NCBI RefSeq assembly: GCF_008692605.1
Contig: NZ_LFCT01000007.1
Coordinates: forward strand, 124,001-188,000
Reading direction: 5' to 3'
From: Sphingobium estronivorans
Lineage (GTDB): Bacteria > Pseudomonadota > Alphaproteobacteria > Sphingomonadales > Sphingomonadaceae
DNA length: 64,000 nt
Below are positions 42,651 through 52,027 of this stretch, piece after piece (position 1 is the stretch's first letter; each line of letters starts with the position of its first letter). The translations under genes were made by a program, and so were the position numbers. Below the pieces are notes generated by a model, which was not told the DNA's origin, did not search any database, and worked only from the letters and a program-made list of their open reading frames with translations.

Positions 42651-43286
42651 TCAGGACGTCCAAACCGTCGCGAGGGCGACCAATTGGCGAACCGTCTCCT
42701 GGTCGGGCTTGCGCCGCAGAATTTCGAGCGCGGTTTCCGGCTCGCTGCCAAATCCCTCGAGCGGGGTGGTAAGCAGCATCAACTGTTCCCAGGGGTTGGT
42801 GTCGTCAAACGCTTCGAGCACTCGCTTGAGATGCAGGACTGTCTCGCCATCGACAAACTGTGCGGCGGGGAAGCGATTTTCGGACCCATAGGGCACGCCA
42901 AGGATCTGACGCCGCTGCCTCTGCTTTTCGATCGCCGCCGGGGAGACGCCGAGCATTGCCGCGACATGTGCGCGATCGAACATCCCGCCGGCGCGCCTCG
43001 CCATATCCTCGCGGAATTGGCCGGTCCGCTCGCGCGCCGCTTTAAGCGCCTCCAGATCGGCGGGCGCTTCCGGTGCGATGTCTCGCGGCGCGACGACAAG
43101 GGCATGGCGCAAGTCATGGGAGCCCACGATGTCGGCCAGAGTATCGTCGCTCGCGGATTCCACTGCCTTGGCGATGGCGAGCGTGAGCTTCTCCAAAGCC
43201 TTTCGTCGGAGCGTGTCGGTTCCCGAAGCGATCCGACGAGCAGTCGGTCGCCGATCCGATTTGACGATGGAGGCGTTGCTGGCCAT
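42651..43286 (-). CDS. Antitoxin of the RES system (Xre/DUF2384-like)
   Basis: The 211-residue product has a central DNA-binding helix pair (AHVAAMLGVSPAAIEKQRQR) and a C-terminal module PWEQLMLLTTPLEGFG with LEILRRKPDQETVRQLV, like the toxin-binding end of RES antitoxins. The N-terminal 80 residues are an extra helical part. The ATG at 43286 is chosen; upstream codons are Arg/Thr-rich and lie against the divergent gene. Confidence 0.8.
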   Translation of the reverse strand: MASNASIVKSDRRPTARRIASGTDTLRRKALEKLTLAIAKAVESASDDTLADIVGSHDLRHALVVAPRDIAPEAPADLEALKAARERTGQFREDMARRAGGMFDRAHVAAMLGVSPAAIEKQRQRRQILGVPYGSENRFPAAQFVDGETVLHLKRVLEAFDDTNPWEQLMLLTTPLEGFGSEPETALEILRRKPDQETVRQLVALATVWTS

Positions 43287-43403
43287 GTCTGTCCTTCCTG
43301 TCCCAATGATAGGGTATTTGACGGGAAAGACAAGTTGCGTTCGCCATTTTCTGGTGACGGTTCGCGCCCGATATGCTAGGGGAAGGCCGAAAGGATTTCC
43401 CCA

Positions 43404-43877
43404 GTGGAATCTGCCATCGACGAACACCGCGCCGAGAGTGCCGCTGGCCGACCGAAGCTGGCGGCCTGGCTCTGGCGGCCATGGTACGCCAAGCTCTGGT
43501 GGACCGCCATTCCCATTTGGTGGCTTGGAATGGCGGCGGCGACGCGCGTTGACTTTCTTGCTGCATTTTATGGCGGGGCGCTCGCGGGCTATCTGAATAT
43601 CCTGTTCTTCCCGATGACGGCGGTGATGGTGCTGGGTATCGGCTATGTCCGTGAACGCTTGGACGGATTCGTGGGGCCAGGCGATGGAACGCCGCTGTCC
43701 GATGAGGAAGCCTTAGCTGTGACGCGTCGCGTTTGGGAAGAGCATGACCGAGCCATGAATAACCTTCGTGCGGGGAGCGATGTATTCGACCCGCGGTCGG
43801 GACTGCTCTGGATTGGCAACCCGGCGAACCCTAACAATCCGGGCTACATTGACCCGCATACAGGCAAGCACCGTTAA
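43404..43877 (+). CDS. Small membrane protein next to the conjugation operon
   Basis: The 157-residue product starts at a GTG with AAGGA upstream. It has two membrane helices (about 32-50 and 58-80) and a soluble C-terminal part ending in a Pro/Asn-rich segment (GNPANPNNPGYIDP). Function unknown. It overlaps the end of traG by four bases, tail to tail. Confidence 0.65.
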   Translation: MESAIDEHRAESAAGRPKLAAWLWRPWYAKLWWTAIPIWWLGMAAATRVDFLAAFYGGALAGYLNILFFPMTAVMVLGIGYVRERLDGFVGPGDGTPLSDEEALAVTRRVWEEHDRAMNNLRAGSDVFDPRSGLLWIGNPANPNNPGYIDPHTGKHR

Positions 43878-46800
43878 CGCTTCTTGAAGCTGCTGTCGCC
43901 GTCACCAGGGCTGCCTTTGATGTCAGTAGAAAAGCTTCCTCTGGAGAGGACAGAGTTTTGTTCCACTGACGTCAGCGGACCTGTGATGTCGAAAGTCGCG
44001 CGACCATCGTCTGCGTCCTGGAGGTAGCGATTGCGCATGCCTTCGCTACCGAGGATGCGGTTCGACAACTCACGCGAAAATGCGGCTTCCGGATTTGGGG
44101 AGCGCGCAGCGGCACGCTCAGCTGCAGCGATCGATTCGCGCACGTCATAGTTGACGATGTCAATCGATGACTGAGCGGTTTCGCTCGTGGTGCCGGTGTC
44201 ACGGCTATTGAAGCCAACGCCTGCGCCGAAACGTCCTGCCGTGGCGCGGTTCGTTGTTTCGACCGGCCCTCGGGCCGCCTGCCGCCCTCGACCCGAAGCG
44301 CCGCCGCGACCACCAGACGTTTCGGTATTGGAGACACTAACATCTCCGCCAACATTGAGGTCGACGCTGGTTCCCATCGTCGTCTGATCCTGGGCCAATC
44401 GTGATAGCGATCTCTGCCACCCGGTCTGCGCCATGATCGCCTGCACATCGCGCTGGAGCGTGTCAGCGACCTGCGGCTTCAGGCGCCATTCGCCCTTGCG
44501 ATCCATCTCGAACCCGCCGCGCAGCCAGTTGGCGAGTTGGGCCTGGCCTTCAGCGCCCCCGCCCATGAAATGCTCGATCGTATCCGGCCCCGCCTGTTTG
44601 CCGGCCTCGAACCGTGTGCTGGTATCGCTGCGCGCCGACCGGCTGAAGTCCGTCCCACTGGAAACCAGCAAGTCATTATGCGCGAAGCTGAAGCGGGCGT
44701 GTCCGCCGTTGGCGATCGCGCCGAGTTGGCTCTCGTTGATAAGGCCCGACTTCCACATCGCCGCTGCGGTTTCCGGGGTGAGGTTGAGGCTGAGGTCGCC
44801 ATTCTGGTCCATCGCGATCTGTCGCTTCGACAGCTTGATGCCGTTTTCGGCGAGCAGCCCTTGCATGCGGGTCAGGCGCTCCCGGTCGACGATCGACGTC
44901 AGGCGCTCATTCCGCGCGCGGTCGGCGATGCCGGCAGCGCCGCCTTCGGCCATATCGACCTGGTTGCCCGCCGTCCGGCTCAGCGCCTGGATGAAGCTGT
45001 CGAGCCGCGCCGCCTCGCGTGTCGAGACGCCCGCCGCGGCAGCACCCTCGGCATAACCGAAATTCTCCGATTGGCGCCGCTGCTCGCCGATCCGTGCAGC
45101 GCTCCGCGTGCCGTCGGTTCCGACTTCTCGCTGCGCATCGAGTCTGCCCGAGCGCTCCGCGAAGTCATAGCCAGCCGCCTCGCGCGTGCGGCCATAAATG
45201 GTAGTCCCCTCCCGAGCAGCTTCGGCGCTGGCGCCATCGGCGGTTCCAACCCGCACGGCGGCATTATATCGCTCGAGCGCGGCTTCCACCTGGGCCTCGT
45301 TCCTTCCGGTGGCGCGGGAAAGCTGCGTGATGGCCGTGCTGCGGGCCTCGCCGGACAGGGCATTGATGAAGCCGATGCGTCGCGAGGTCTCATCGACGGA
45401 TAGCCCAAGCATCGAGGCCGCCTCGCGTTGACCCTGATTGCTACCGCTGCGCCAGCCCTGCTCGGTCGCGACGTTGGCACGTTCGACACCCGCGACATTA
45501 TCGTCCGCATAGTCGCGCCGCCCCTCCATGGCGCCCACCTGCACTTGCGCCGAAGTGAGATCGTTCCTGAGCATCTGGTCCTGGTCGAACGTGTTGGCGA
45601 TCAGCTTGGCGAAGGTCGGATCGGCCTGGGCCTCTCCGATCACGCCCGATGCCTTGAGCTGCGCATCGCTGGCCGAATATCCTGCCCGCTCGAAATGGCG
45701 CGTCGCGGCCTGCATCATCATGCCATAAGCCCGCTGGTCGCCGAATGCCCGCCATTGAACGAGGTTCTGGCTGAAGGCCGCGAATGTCCTCTCGCCGGCT
45801 TCTCCCTGACCAAAATAGCCATTGCCAATGTTCCGGAGGGCATCCTTCTCTGCGAACTGGTGGATCGCCGTGGTGGCGGCATTGGCCTGAACGGCGCGCG
45901 CAACCGCCGGATCGGCCATATCCCGGCCGGCCAGGGCCGGGGCGAGGCTGCCGAGCTGGCGAGAGCCCTCGATGCCGCCAAGCGCCATCGCTGTCCCGCC
46001 GGCGATACCGGGGCGCTCGCCGAGAATACGACCCGCCTCGCCGAACACGCGATTGGTGCCGAAGGTCGAGCGTTCTCCGAAGTCGCCGAAGCTCGACGCG
46101 GCTGCAGCGCGGGACCGTGTCCCCAAAGCCGAAGCCTGGGCCTCCAGCGCCGAGGCCTGCCCCTCGGCGGTGCCCATCGGCGCCGCGGCGGCCGTGCCCT
46201 GGCTCGCCACGCCGAGCGAGCCCGATGTGAAGGCCGTGAACACGTTGCCGCTGAAGCGGAACACGGTGAACACGAAAGCACCGGCTAGACCGGCGGCTGC
46301 CGTGCGGAAGCTCCCGAAGATCGCGAGCGCCTTCATCGCTGCCGAAGGAGCGAGCAGCCAGGCGTTGGCCGCAAGCGCGTTTGAGCGAAGCTCCGCCAGC
46401 GTCGCCGTCGCGCGCCCGAGCGTGAGCTGATAGATGCCCGCGTCGATCACGCCCCAGAGCGCGACGAACACGAACATGCCGAGCGCAAAGCTGGCGACCC
46501 GCAGATTGATCGGCGTCAGGATGAACAGCAGCGCGATCGGGATCATGAACAGCATGATTCCGAATACGGTTGCGCGGATCGTTGGCATCCATTCGTTCGC
46601 CACCGACATGGTAGCAAGCCCGTTGGAGATGACGGCCCGATTGGCCATGACCCGCGCCGCGCTCGCCGGCGAATCCTCGAACAGCACATCGCCCACCGTG
46701 TTGCCGAGCAGGATGTGGGTCAAGAAGGCCTGCGCGCTCAGCGGACGGCCCAGCATCATCTGGCCCATTTCGCCGAGCTGTTCCCGGCATCGCGCCATCT

Positions 46801-47641
46801 GCGCGGCATTCTCCGTATCATAGCCCGTCCGGGCGCAGATCTGCTTGGTGTAGCTATCGAACAACACCGGGTCGGACAAGCGATCCGAGATATGCGTCCA
46901 GGCATCGGTGCAACTGACCGTCGTGCCGCCCTTGTCGGCTTCGGTATAGACGGTCGAGAAGGTGGCGGGCCCCGCCATCGCCCCAAACGAGGCGGGGAGG
47001 TCGGTCGAGGTCCGGAAGAGCTGGTCATCGTCGACGCCGTAGGCGGCCGAGACCCGAGCGACAGGATAGCATTGGCGGACATAGTCCTTGATCGTCGCAT
47101 CCAGGAAAACGTCGGTCATTGGACCGCGCGGCGAGACGGCGTTCAGGAACAGGTCGAAGCTGTGCCCGCCGGCGCCGAACTCGATCTTGGCATCGGGATC
47201 GAGCGTGTTGTCGTCGATCGTTTCGACCATCGCACGCTCGATCATGTTGGTCGCGCCGGCGACGAGCACGAGGAGGTTGGGGACGCCGCCGACCGGCTGA
47301 TAGGCGTTGCGCACCCGGTCATAGACATGGACCGTGCCCGTCGTCGCGACGAGCCCGACGAACAGGCCGACACCGATCAGGATCTGGAATCCGAATGCGA
47401 CCAGCCCCATGCCCGTGCCGCGCACGCTCGCGAGGATCGCGCCAAGCCCGATCCCGACCGTCGCGACGATCATCACAAGCGTCTCGTAGCGTGGGTCGCC
47501 GAAGATCATCGACACCATGCGGAAGGCGTCGACCGTCTCGGCGAAGCCGTCATAGGTGTGGAAGCTCGTATCGACCGCCAGCGCGGGCGAGGCGAGGAGC
47601 AGGGCGGGAAGGGCGGCAAGAAGCCTTGCAAGCCGACGCAT
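43874..47641 (-). CDS. traG: Conjugative transfer protein TraG (mating-pair stabilisation)
   Basis: The 1255-residue product has a signal peptide (residues 1-22), two membrane helices near 55-110, more near 320-420, and a very long, repetitive, polar C-terminal half. This is the plan of F-type TraG, which supports pilus assembly and mating-pair stabilisation and takes part in entry exclusion. It is longer than F TraG (about 940). It is the last gene of the operon, 11 bases after traH. Confidence 0.9.
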   Translation of the reverse strand: MRRLARLLAALPALLLASPALAVDTSFHTYDGFAETVDAFRMVSMIFGDPRYETLVMIVATVGIGLGAILASVRGTGMGLVAFGFQILIGVGLFVGLVATTGTVHVYDRVRNAYQPVGGVPNLLVLVAGATNMIERAMVETIDDNTLDPDAKIEFGAGGHSFDLFLNAVSPRGPMTDVFLDATIKDYVRQCYPVARVSAAYGVDDDQLFRTSTDLPASFGAMAGPATFSTVYTEADKGGTTVSCTDAWTHISDRLSDPVLFDSYTKQICARTGYDTENAAQMARCREQLGEMGQMMLGRPLSAQAFLTHILLGNTVGDVLFEDSPASAARVMANRAVISNGLATMSVANEWMPTIRATVFGIMLFMIPIALLFILTPINLRVASFALGMFVFVALWGVIDAGIYQLTLGRATATLAELRSNALAANAWLLAPSAAMKALAIFGSFRTAAAGLAGAFVFTVFRFSGNVFTAFTSGSLGVASQGTAAAAPMGTAEGQASALEAQASALGTRSRAAAASSFGDFGERSTFGTNRVFGEAGRILGERPGIAGGTAMALGGIEGSRQLGSLAPALAGRDMADPAVARAVQANAATTAIHQFAEKDALRNIGNGYFGQGEAGERTFAAFSQNLVQWRAFGDQRAYGMMMQAATRHFERAGYSASDAQLKASGVIGEAQADPTFAKLIANTFDQDQMLRNDLTSAQVQVGAMEGRRDYADDNVAGVERANVATEQGWRSGSNQGQREAASMLGLSVDETSRRIGFINALSGEARSTAITQLSRATGRNEAQVEAALERYNAAVRVGTADGASAEAAREGTTIYGRTREAAGYDFAERSGRLDAQREVGTDGTRSAARIGEQRRQSENFGYAEGAAAAGVSTREAARLDSFIQALSRTAGNQVDMAEGGAAGIADRARNERLTSIVDRERLTRMQGLLAENGIKLSKRQIAMDQNGDLSLNLTPETAAAMWKSGLINESQLGAIANGGHARFSFAHNDLLVSSGTDFSRSARSDTSTRFEAGKQAGPDTIEHFMGGGAEGQAQLANWLRGGFEMDRKGEWRLKPQVADTLQRDVQAIMAQTGWQRSLSRLAQDQTTMGTSVDLNVGGDVSVSNTETSGGRGGASGRGRQAARGPVETTNRATAGRFGAGVGFNSRDTGTTSETAQSSIDIVNYDVRESIAAAERAAARSPNPEAAFSRELSNRILGSEGMRNRYLQDADDGRATFDITGPLTSVEQNSVLSRGSFSTDIKGSPGDGDSSFKKR

Positions 47642-47652
47642 GGGGTTCGATC

Positions 47653-49077
47653 CTATTGGTTGCGGGCGGCGGCGCCGGCGGCGTCGCGGGCATCGCGGTC
47701 GCGGTCGCGCAGGAGTCCTGCGTAGTTGGCGGAGAGATTGGCCTGATTGAGCGCCGCCATGTAGCTTTGACGCATCTGCGCGCGCTGGCGCAGCACCTCG
47801 TCCCTGAGATCGCGCAGTTGCTCGATGCCCTTGGAAAGAATCCGCGTTTGGCAGACATTCTTGGTGTTCGCATCGCCCGAGCCCGCGACCGTCGCGCCGC
47901 GCTCGGCGTTCGAGACGGTGAAGTCGATGGTGCGGGTCAGATCGTTGAGCATCTGGTAGGCGAGGGTAAGCGCCACCAGCTCGTCGGTATCGGCGATCAC
48001 GGAATCGACGACGCCCTGGCGCACCCCCCATTCGAGCATGCGATAGACGGGAAGCGTCCGGACATTGGCGACGAACTGTCTCTCGTCCGCCGACAAGGCG
48101 GCGCGCGTCCGAATCTTGACGGCGATCGACTGCATCCGCTCGCGGGCGAGCACAAGCGCACCGCGCCCACTGCCATCCTGCGAACAGTCGGCGCCCGTCG
48201 GCGGAATATTGAGGGAGCGGCGCTGGACCTGGCCGGTCAAGAAATCTTGCGCGCTTTCCGTGTCTTGTGCGGGGCACTGCGGAATAGCCGTGAATAGCGG
48301 CACGCGGTCACCATCGTCCCACCGCATATAGACGTCGCCGACCCTGGCACGCATCACGCTCGCCCAGTCGCCCGCGCCGACCCGCGATGCGGCATGGGAA
48401 AGCAGCGAGCCGGTGCGGAAAATGTCAGTCACCTCCGCCGGGCAGTTGGCGAGCGCGTCCTTCAAGTCCTCGGTGGGATTGTTGTTGTTGGCCTCGATCC
48501 TCTCGCGGCTTTGTTGGTAGCTCTTGGCGAACCCTTGCTTCACCGAACGGTAGCCCGTCATCTCCTCAATGATGCCGCTCATGTTGTCGTCGCCCTTGGC
48601 GATCTGGACCATGCGGTTGGCGAGGCGGCAGTCGTTGACCTGGATCGAATTGAGGAAGTTGGTCGCCGCTTCCATCTTCGAGATGATATTGCCCATCTTT
48701 TCGTCGAGCGTCTCGAGCAGATACTGGAACGCGACCGCCGGCGCCGCCTGCAGGATGCTCTCCAGCTTCTGAACCAGATAGTCGGGGTCGAGGAACGACA
48801 TGCCCCCCAGGAACATGTCGATGCCGCCGCAGCCGGCCCGCACTTTCGGCAGGCTCACCGACATGAGATAGTCATTGTGGACGTCCACCCGGCCGGACAT
48901 GCCACCAGCCGTCACATAGCCCCGGGTCTGATCCTCGAAGCTGCCCGGCGAGGTGTAGGTGACATTGTCGAACCAGCTCTCCGCCCAACTCTGCGCATGG
49001 GCAGGCGCGGCAGAGACAACTGTTGTCAGGGCGAGGACGATCAGCGCGCGGACGGTGGCGCGACGGCGAGCGAACAT
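47653..49077 (-). CDS. traH: Conjugative pilus assembly protein TraH
   Basis: The 474-residue product carries a signal peptide ending in SAAPAHA, the TraH pattern DYLMSVSLPKVRAGCGGIDM and a Gln/Glu-rich coiled segment. It is a periplasmic/outer-membrane part of the F-type apparatus. The ATG at 49077 gives the signal peptide. It precedes traG, as in F. Confidence 0.92.
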   Translation of the reverse strand: MFARRRATVRALIVLALTTVVSAAPAHAQSWAESWFDNVTYTSPGSFEDQTRGYVTAGGMSGRVDVHNDYLMSVSLPKVRAGCGGIDMFLGGMSFLDPDYLVQKLESILQAAPAVAFQYLLETLDEKMGNIISKMEAATNFLNSIQVNDCRLANRMVQIAKGDDNMSGIIEEMTGYRSVKQGFAKSYQQSRERIEANNNNPTEDLKDALANCPAEVTDIFRTGSLLSHAASRVGAGDWASVMRARVGDVYMRWDDGDRVPLFTAIPQCPAQDTESAQDFLTGQVQRRSLNIPPTGADCSQDGSGRGALVLARERMQSIAVKIRTRAALSADERQFVANVRTLPVYRMLEWGVRQGVVDSVIADTDELVALTLAYQMLNDLTRTIDFTVSNAERGATVAGSGDANTKNVCQTRILSKGIEQLRDLRDEVLRQRAQMRQSYMAALNQANLSANYAGLLRDRDRDARDAAGAAARNQ

Positions 49078-49130
49078 GGCCGACTCCGAACGATATGGGA
49101 TGAAGGAGGAAGGACCGAGGCCGCCATCGC

Positions 49131-49709
49131 TCAGCGCCTTCCCGGGCGGGTCGCCGGCAGCCCCACGATGCCGGTGAACTTGGACATGGCCCGGACGCCG
49201 ACATCGGGGCGCACGCCCGTCAACATCTTCGCGGCCAGATAAAGATTTCGGGCCAGATTGGGCGCATGATCCGTGCCGATTGCCACCGGCACGATGCGCG
49301 CATCATCGGCCACGGGCCGCACCCAGGCAACCGGATGCCCAACCCACGGCAGACCGAGGCGTCCCGAACGGATCATCGCCTCCTGACTGCCGATCGTGTG
49401 GACCTGCCAGCCATAGCGCGCGCCCAGCGCCGTCAGCTTGGTCCACAGGTCTCCGCAGGGTACGCAGCCGGGGCTTGTCGTCATCTCGATGACGAAGGCG
49501 GCCCCATGTCCGCGAAGCGTCATAGTGAAGTCGTCGGGAAAGTCACGCGTGACGGGTACGCGTGAGAGCCACGTCTGCATGGTCTTCGCTTCGCCAACCG
49601 GGTGGATCGCGGCTCGCATCGCGTCTTCCCGGCTAACGGTCTGCGCGGCTGCCGATCCCATGCCAATAACAAGGCCCGGGATACCGAGGAGGATGAGGCC
49701 GCGCATCAC
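49131..49709 (-). CDS. Thioredoxin-like TrbB-type protein
   Basis: The 192-residue product has a signal peptide and a thioredoxin-like fold with CVPC (near residue 82). Periplasmic oxidoreductases of this type (TrbB) help disulfide bonding of conjugation proteins such as TraN and TraU. The start is ATG 49709 or 49706; it overlaps the traF stop. Confidence 0.82.
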   Translation of the reverse strand: MMRGLILLGIPGLVIGMGSAAAQTVSREDAMRAAIHPVGEAKTMQTWLSRVPVTRDFPDDFTMTLRGHGAAFVIEMTTSPGCVPCGDLWTKLTALGARYGWQVHTIGSQEAMIRSGRLGLPWVGHPVAWVRPVADDARIVPVAIGTDHAPNLARNLYLAAKMLTGVRPDVGVRAMSKFTGIVGLPATRPGRR

Positions 49710-50596
49710 GGCCTCGGCTCACCGGAGGCTTCAACGAGATCGCCGCCGAGCGCTCGCGGATCGGTCGCCGAAACCGGGCCGTTGCCAAGCGCGTCGAAGA
49801 ACCCCGCATCCTCGCCCGGACCAGTCATGAACTGCTCCGGCCGGATGTCGCCACGCAGCAGGCGGACCGCTTGATAAGCCATCTGGGCGAGGTTGGGATA
49901 AGCCTCGACGCCCGAGGCGATTATCATGCGCTGCTGACTTCCTCGGCGAATGATCATCGTCGTCGGTGTGATCTGGACGCCGAACCGCCCCGCGAGCTCC
50001 GGTCGCCTGTCGAGATCCATGAGCGTGACCTGCCAGCCCGTCTCCTCTTGGAAGCGCTGGATGATCGGCCACTGCACACGGCAATAGCCGCAGGTCGGAC
50101 GCGAGAACATCACGAGAGCGAACTCGCCGGCATGGGCGCGCAGATAGGACCGCCGGATGGCATCCTTCTCGGCGGTCAGCTCCGAACGGGCGTCGCCGAC
50201 CATCGGGTTCGCGGACTTCGAGTTGAGTTCGGGATATTGCAGCATCGCGATCTGGGTGACGCCGGCGAAGGCCCGCGCCTTACGCCGCGCGAAATCCTGA
50301 AGCCTCCAGAAATCCGCGACGGCATCGACCGTCAGCACCGTCGCTGCATAGTCTCTCTGCTCCTCGATGAGCTTGCGGATCCTTGGCGGCGTCCACGTCG
50401 CTAACTCCGCCATCGGCGGGATCGTCGGCTTCACGAGAGCGTCGGGCTGCTGTTTCTCCTCTGCCTTGGGCTTCGGTGCTTCATACCACCAATAGCCTTG
50501 ACGCGACCCGGGAGCCTGGCCGGCCGTCTGCGCGGCCGCCAGCGCGGGCGTGAGAAGGAAGCAGACGCCTGCAACTAGGAACCTTCGCGCGCTCAC
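49706..50596 (-). CDS. traF: Conjugative transfer protein TraF (thioredoxin-like)
   Basis: The 296-residue product starts at a GTG that overlaps the preceding stop (GTGA) and is followed by a signal peptide. It has a C-terminal thioredoxin fold with PTCGYC (near residue 168), then TPTTMIIRRG. It is the F-type TraF family, a periplasmic assembly factor. The CGYC pair, missing in F plasmid TraF, suggests it is redox-active. Confidence 0.9.
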   Translation of the reverse strand: MSARRFLVAGVCFLLTPALAAAQTAGQAPGSRQGYWWYEAPKPKAEEKQQPDALVKPTIPPMAELATWTPPRIRKLIEEQRDYAATVLTVDAVADFWRLQDFARRKARAFAGVTQIAMLQYPELNSKSANPMVGDARSELTAEKDAIRRSYLRAHAGEFALVMFSRPTCGYCRVQWPIIQRFQEETGWQVTLMDLDRRPELAGRFGVQITPTTMIIRRGSQQRMIIASGVEAYPNLAQMAYQAVRLLRGDIRPEQFMTGPGEDAGFFDALGNGPVSATDPRALGGDLVEASGEPRP

Positions 50597-51198
50597 AGGA
50601 TGCGCTCCATCCGAGTGAGACGCGCAATCGGCAGGAGCCCGAAATAACGGCTGTCGAATCCGCGCGGATGCGTCGAGCCGACATAGACCATCCCGGGGGG
50701 AATGATCCCGCTCCACCGCATATGATCGAGCTTCATACCGTTATGGGCCTGCGGAAGGCTCACGCCCAGGAGTATGCCGTTGCAATAATAGTGGCCGTCC
50801 CGGCTGCGCGGGAGGAGAGGCGACGGGGTCTCGAACATCGTCAGCCGATCGCCCGCCATGCAGAGCGCGTGCTTTGTCACGGACACCGGATCTGGCCCGG
50901 CGATGGGGTGATGAAGCGTGAACATCACATAGTCGCCGCGCGCTATCGGCCCTGGGCTCTTGCGCACCGCGAAAGCATCGATCGACGGCGACATGACCAG
51001 CGCGACCTGCGGCACGATGAACGCCGCGATCGCAGCAATCGGCAGCACGACGAGCATGGCGCGTGCGAGCCGCTCAGGCCGTGCCGGCTGATCCGGCCCT
51101 GGCGCCCCGAGCGCAATCGCCGCTTTGCGCGGCAATCGGCGCAGACGCGGCCATAGGCCGGCGATCGCCCTAGCGAGCGCCCAGAAGAGCCTGAGCAT
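50593..51198 (-). CDS. S26-family signal peptidase (conjugative TraF/TrbI type)
   Basis: The 201-residue product has one membrane helix (about 45-66), a catalytic Ser in VMSPSIDAF (Ser70 or 72), a Lys in SVTKHAL (109) and YVGSTHPRGFDSRYFG, the box of plasmid S26 peptidases. It would mature the pilin or another transfer protein. It overlaps trbC by 29 bases and traF by four. Confidence 0.87.
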   Translation of the reverse strand: MLRLFWALARAIAGLWPRLRRLPRKAAIALGAPGPDQPARPERLARAMLVVLPIAAIAAFIVPQVALVMSPSIDAFAVRKSPGPIARGDYVMFTLHHPIAGPDPVSVTKHALCMAGDRLTMFETPSPLLPRSRDGHYYCNGILLGVSLPQAHNGMKLDHMRWSGIIPPGMVYVGSTHPRGFDSRYFGLLPIARLTRMERIL

Positions 51199-52027
51199 GG
51201 CTTACCTCCTCCTTTCCGCCAAGGCGGGCATACTCTTCGAACATGCCGGAAAGCGCGCTGTCCCCGAAGACGACGTGGGCGGCACGGGGGCTTTCATCGT
51301 CGCGCTCGCAATAGGCCTGGGTCGGATCGCCCGGGATCATGGCAAGCGCCGGAACCTGGGATATCCCGTGCTGGCGAAAGACGATCGGATCGATGATGAG
51401 TTGGACGTCGCGCATCGCGCAGTTCGGCCCTTCGCAGCCCGGATCGAGCCGGAGGATCTGCGCTGTCAGCTTCGCCATGGGCCCCATTTTCCTGAGACCC
51501 CCCGGCGCGCCGCGAAACGCCATGACGCCGCGGACCTTCTCGAGCTGGATCGCATAGTTGCGCAGAGTCGAGATCGGCATGGAAGAGGACACGAACAAGA
51601 CCGGGACCCAACCCTTGGCAGCGGAAGCTGGGCTTGCCTTGGCGAGCGCCTTCTCCTCCGCAGGCTCAAGCCCCAACGCTTGGCGCAGCGCCTTGGCCTG
51701 CCGTTCGCGCTCGGCCGCGAGGCTCGCCTCGCCGCGAGCCTGCGCGGCGCGAGCGCGTGCCTCCATGTCCGGCGCGGGAAGTCGCTTGTGCAGGCCGTCG
51801 AATGCGCGCCGTCGGTCCGCTGGGTTGTCGGTGCGTGGAAGCTGGGGATCGGGAAGCTGGGCCGTATCGGCCTTGCCGCGCGAGACAGCGCTCTCGAGCC
51901 GGTTCATGCTGTTTTGGCCCTGGTCTGCCGCTGACTGGCGCGCGCTGTCCTGCGCGAGCGCGGCGGTCGCCGTGCCCAGCAGCGCGAGAAGGACGGCGCT
52001 ATGGATTGACCGCTTTGAGATACGCAT
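51170..52027 (-). CDS. trbC: Conjugative transfer protein TrbC
   Basis: The 285-residue product has a signal peptide ending in ALAQ, a long charged helical middle and a C-terminal TrbC domain (FVSSSMPISTLRNYA, QLIIDPIVFRQHGI). It is periplasmic and needed for F-pilus assembly. It overlaps its neighbours at both ends. Confidence 0.9.
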   Translation of the reverse strand: MRISKRSIHSAVLLALLGTATAALAQDSARQSAADQGQNSMNRLESAVSRGKADTAQLPDPQLPRTDNPADRRRAFDGLHKRLPAPDMEARARAAQARGEASLAAERERQAKALRQALGLEPAEEKALAKASPASAAKGWVPVLFVSSSMPISTLRNYAIQLEKVRGVMAFRGAPGGLRKMGPMAKLTAQILRLDPGCEGPNCAMRDVQLIIDPIVFRQHGISQVPALAMIPGDPTQAYCERDDESPRAAHVVFGDSALSGMFEEYARLGGKEEVSHAQALLGAR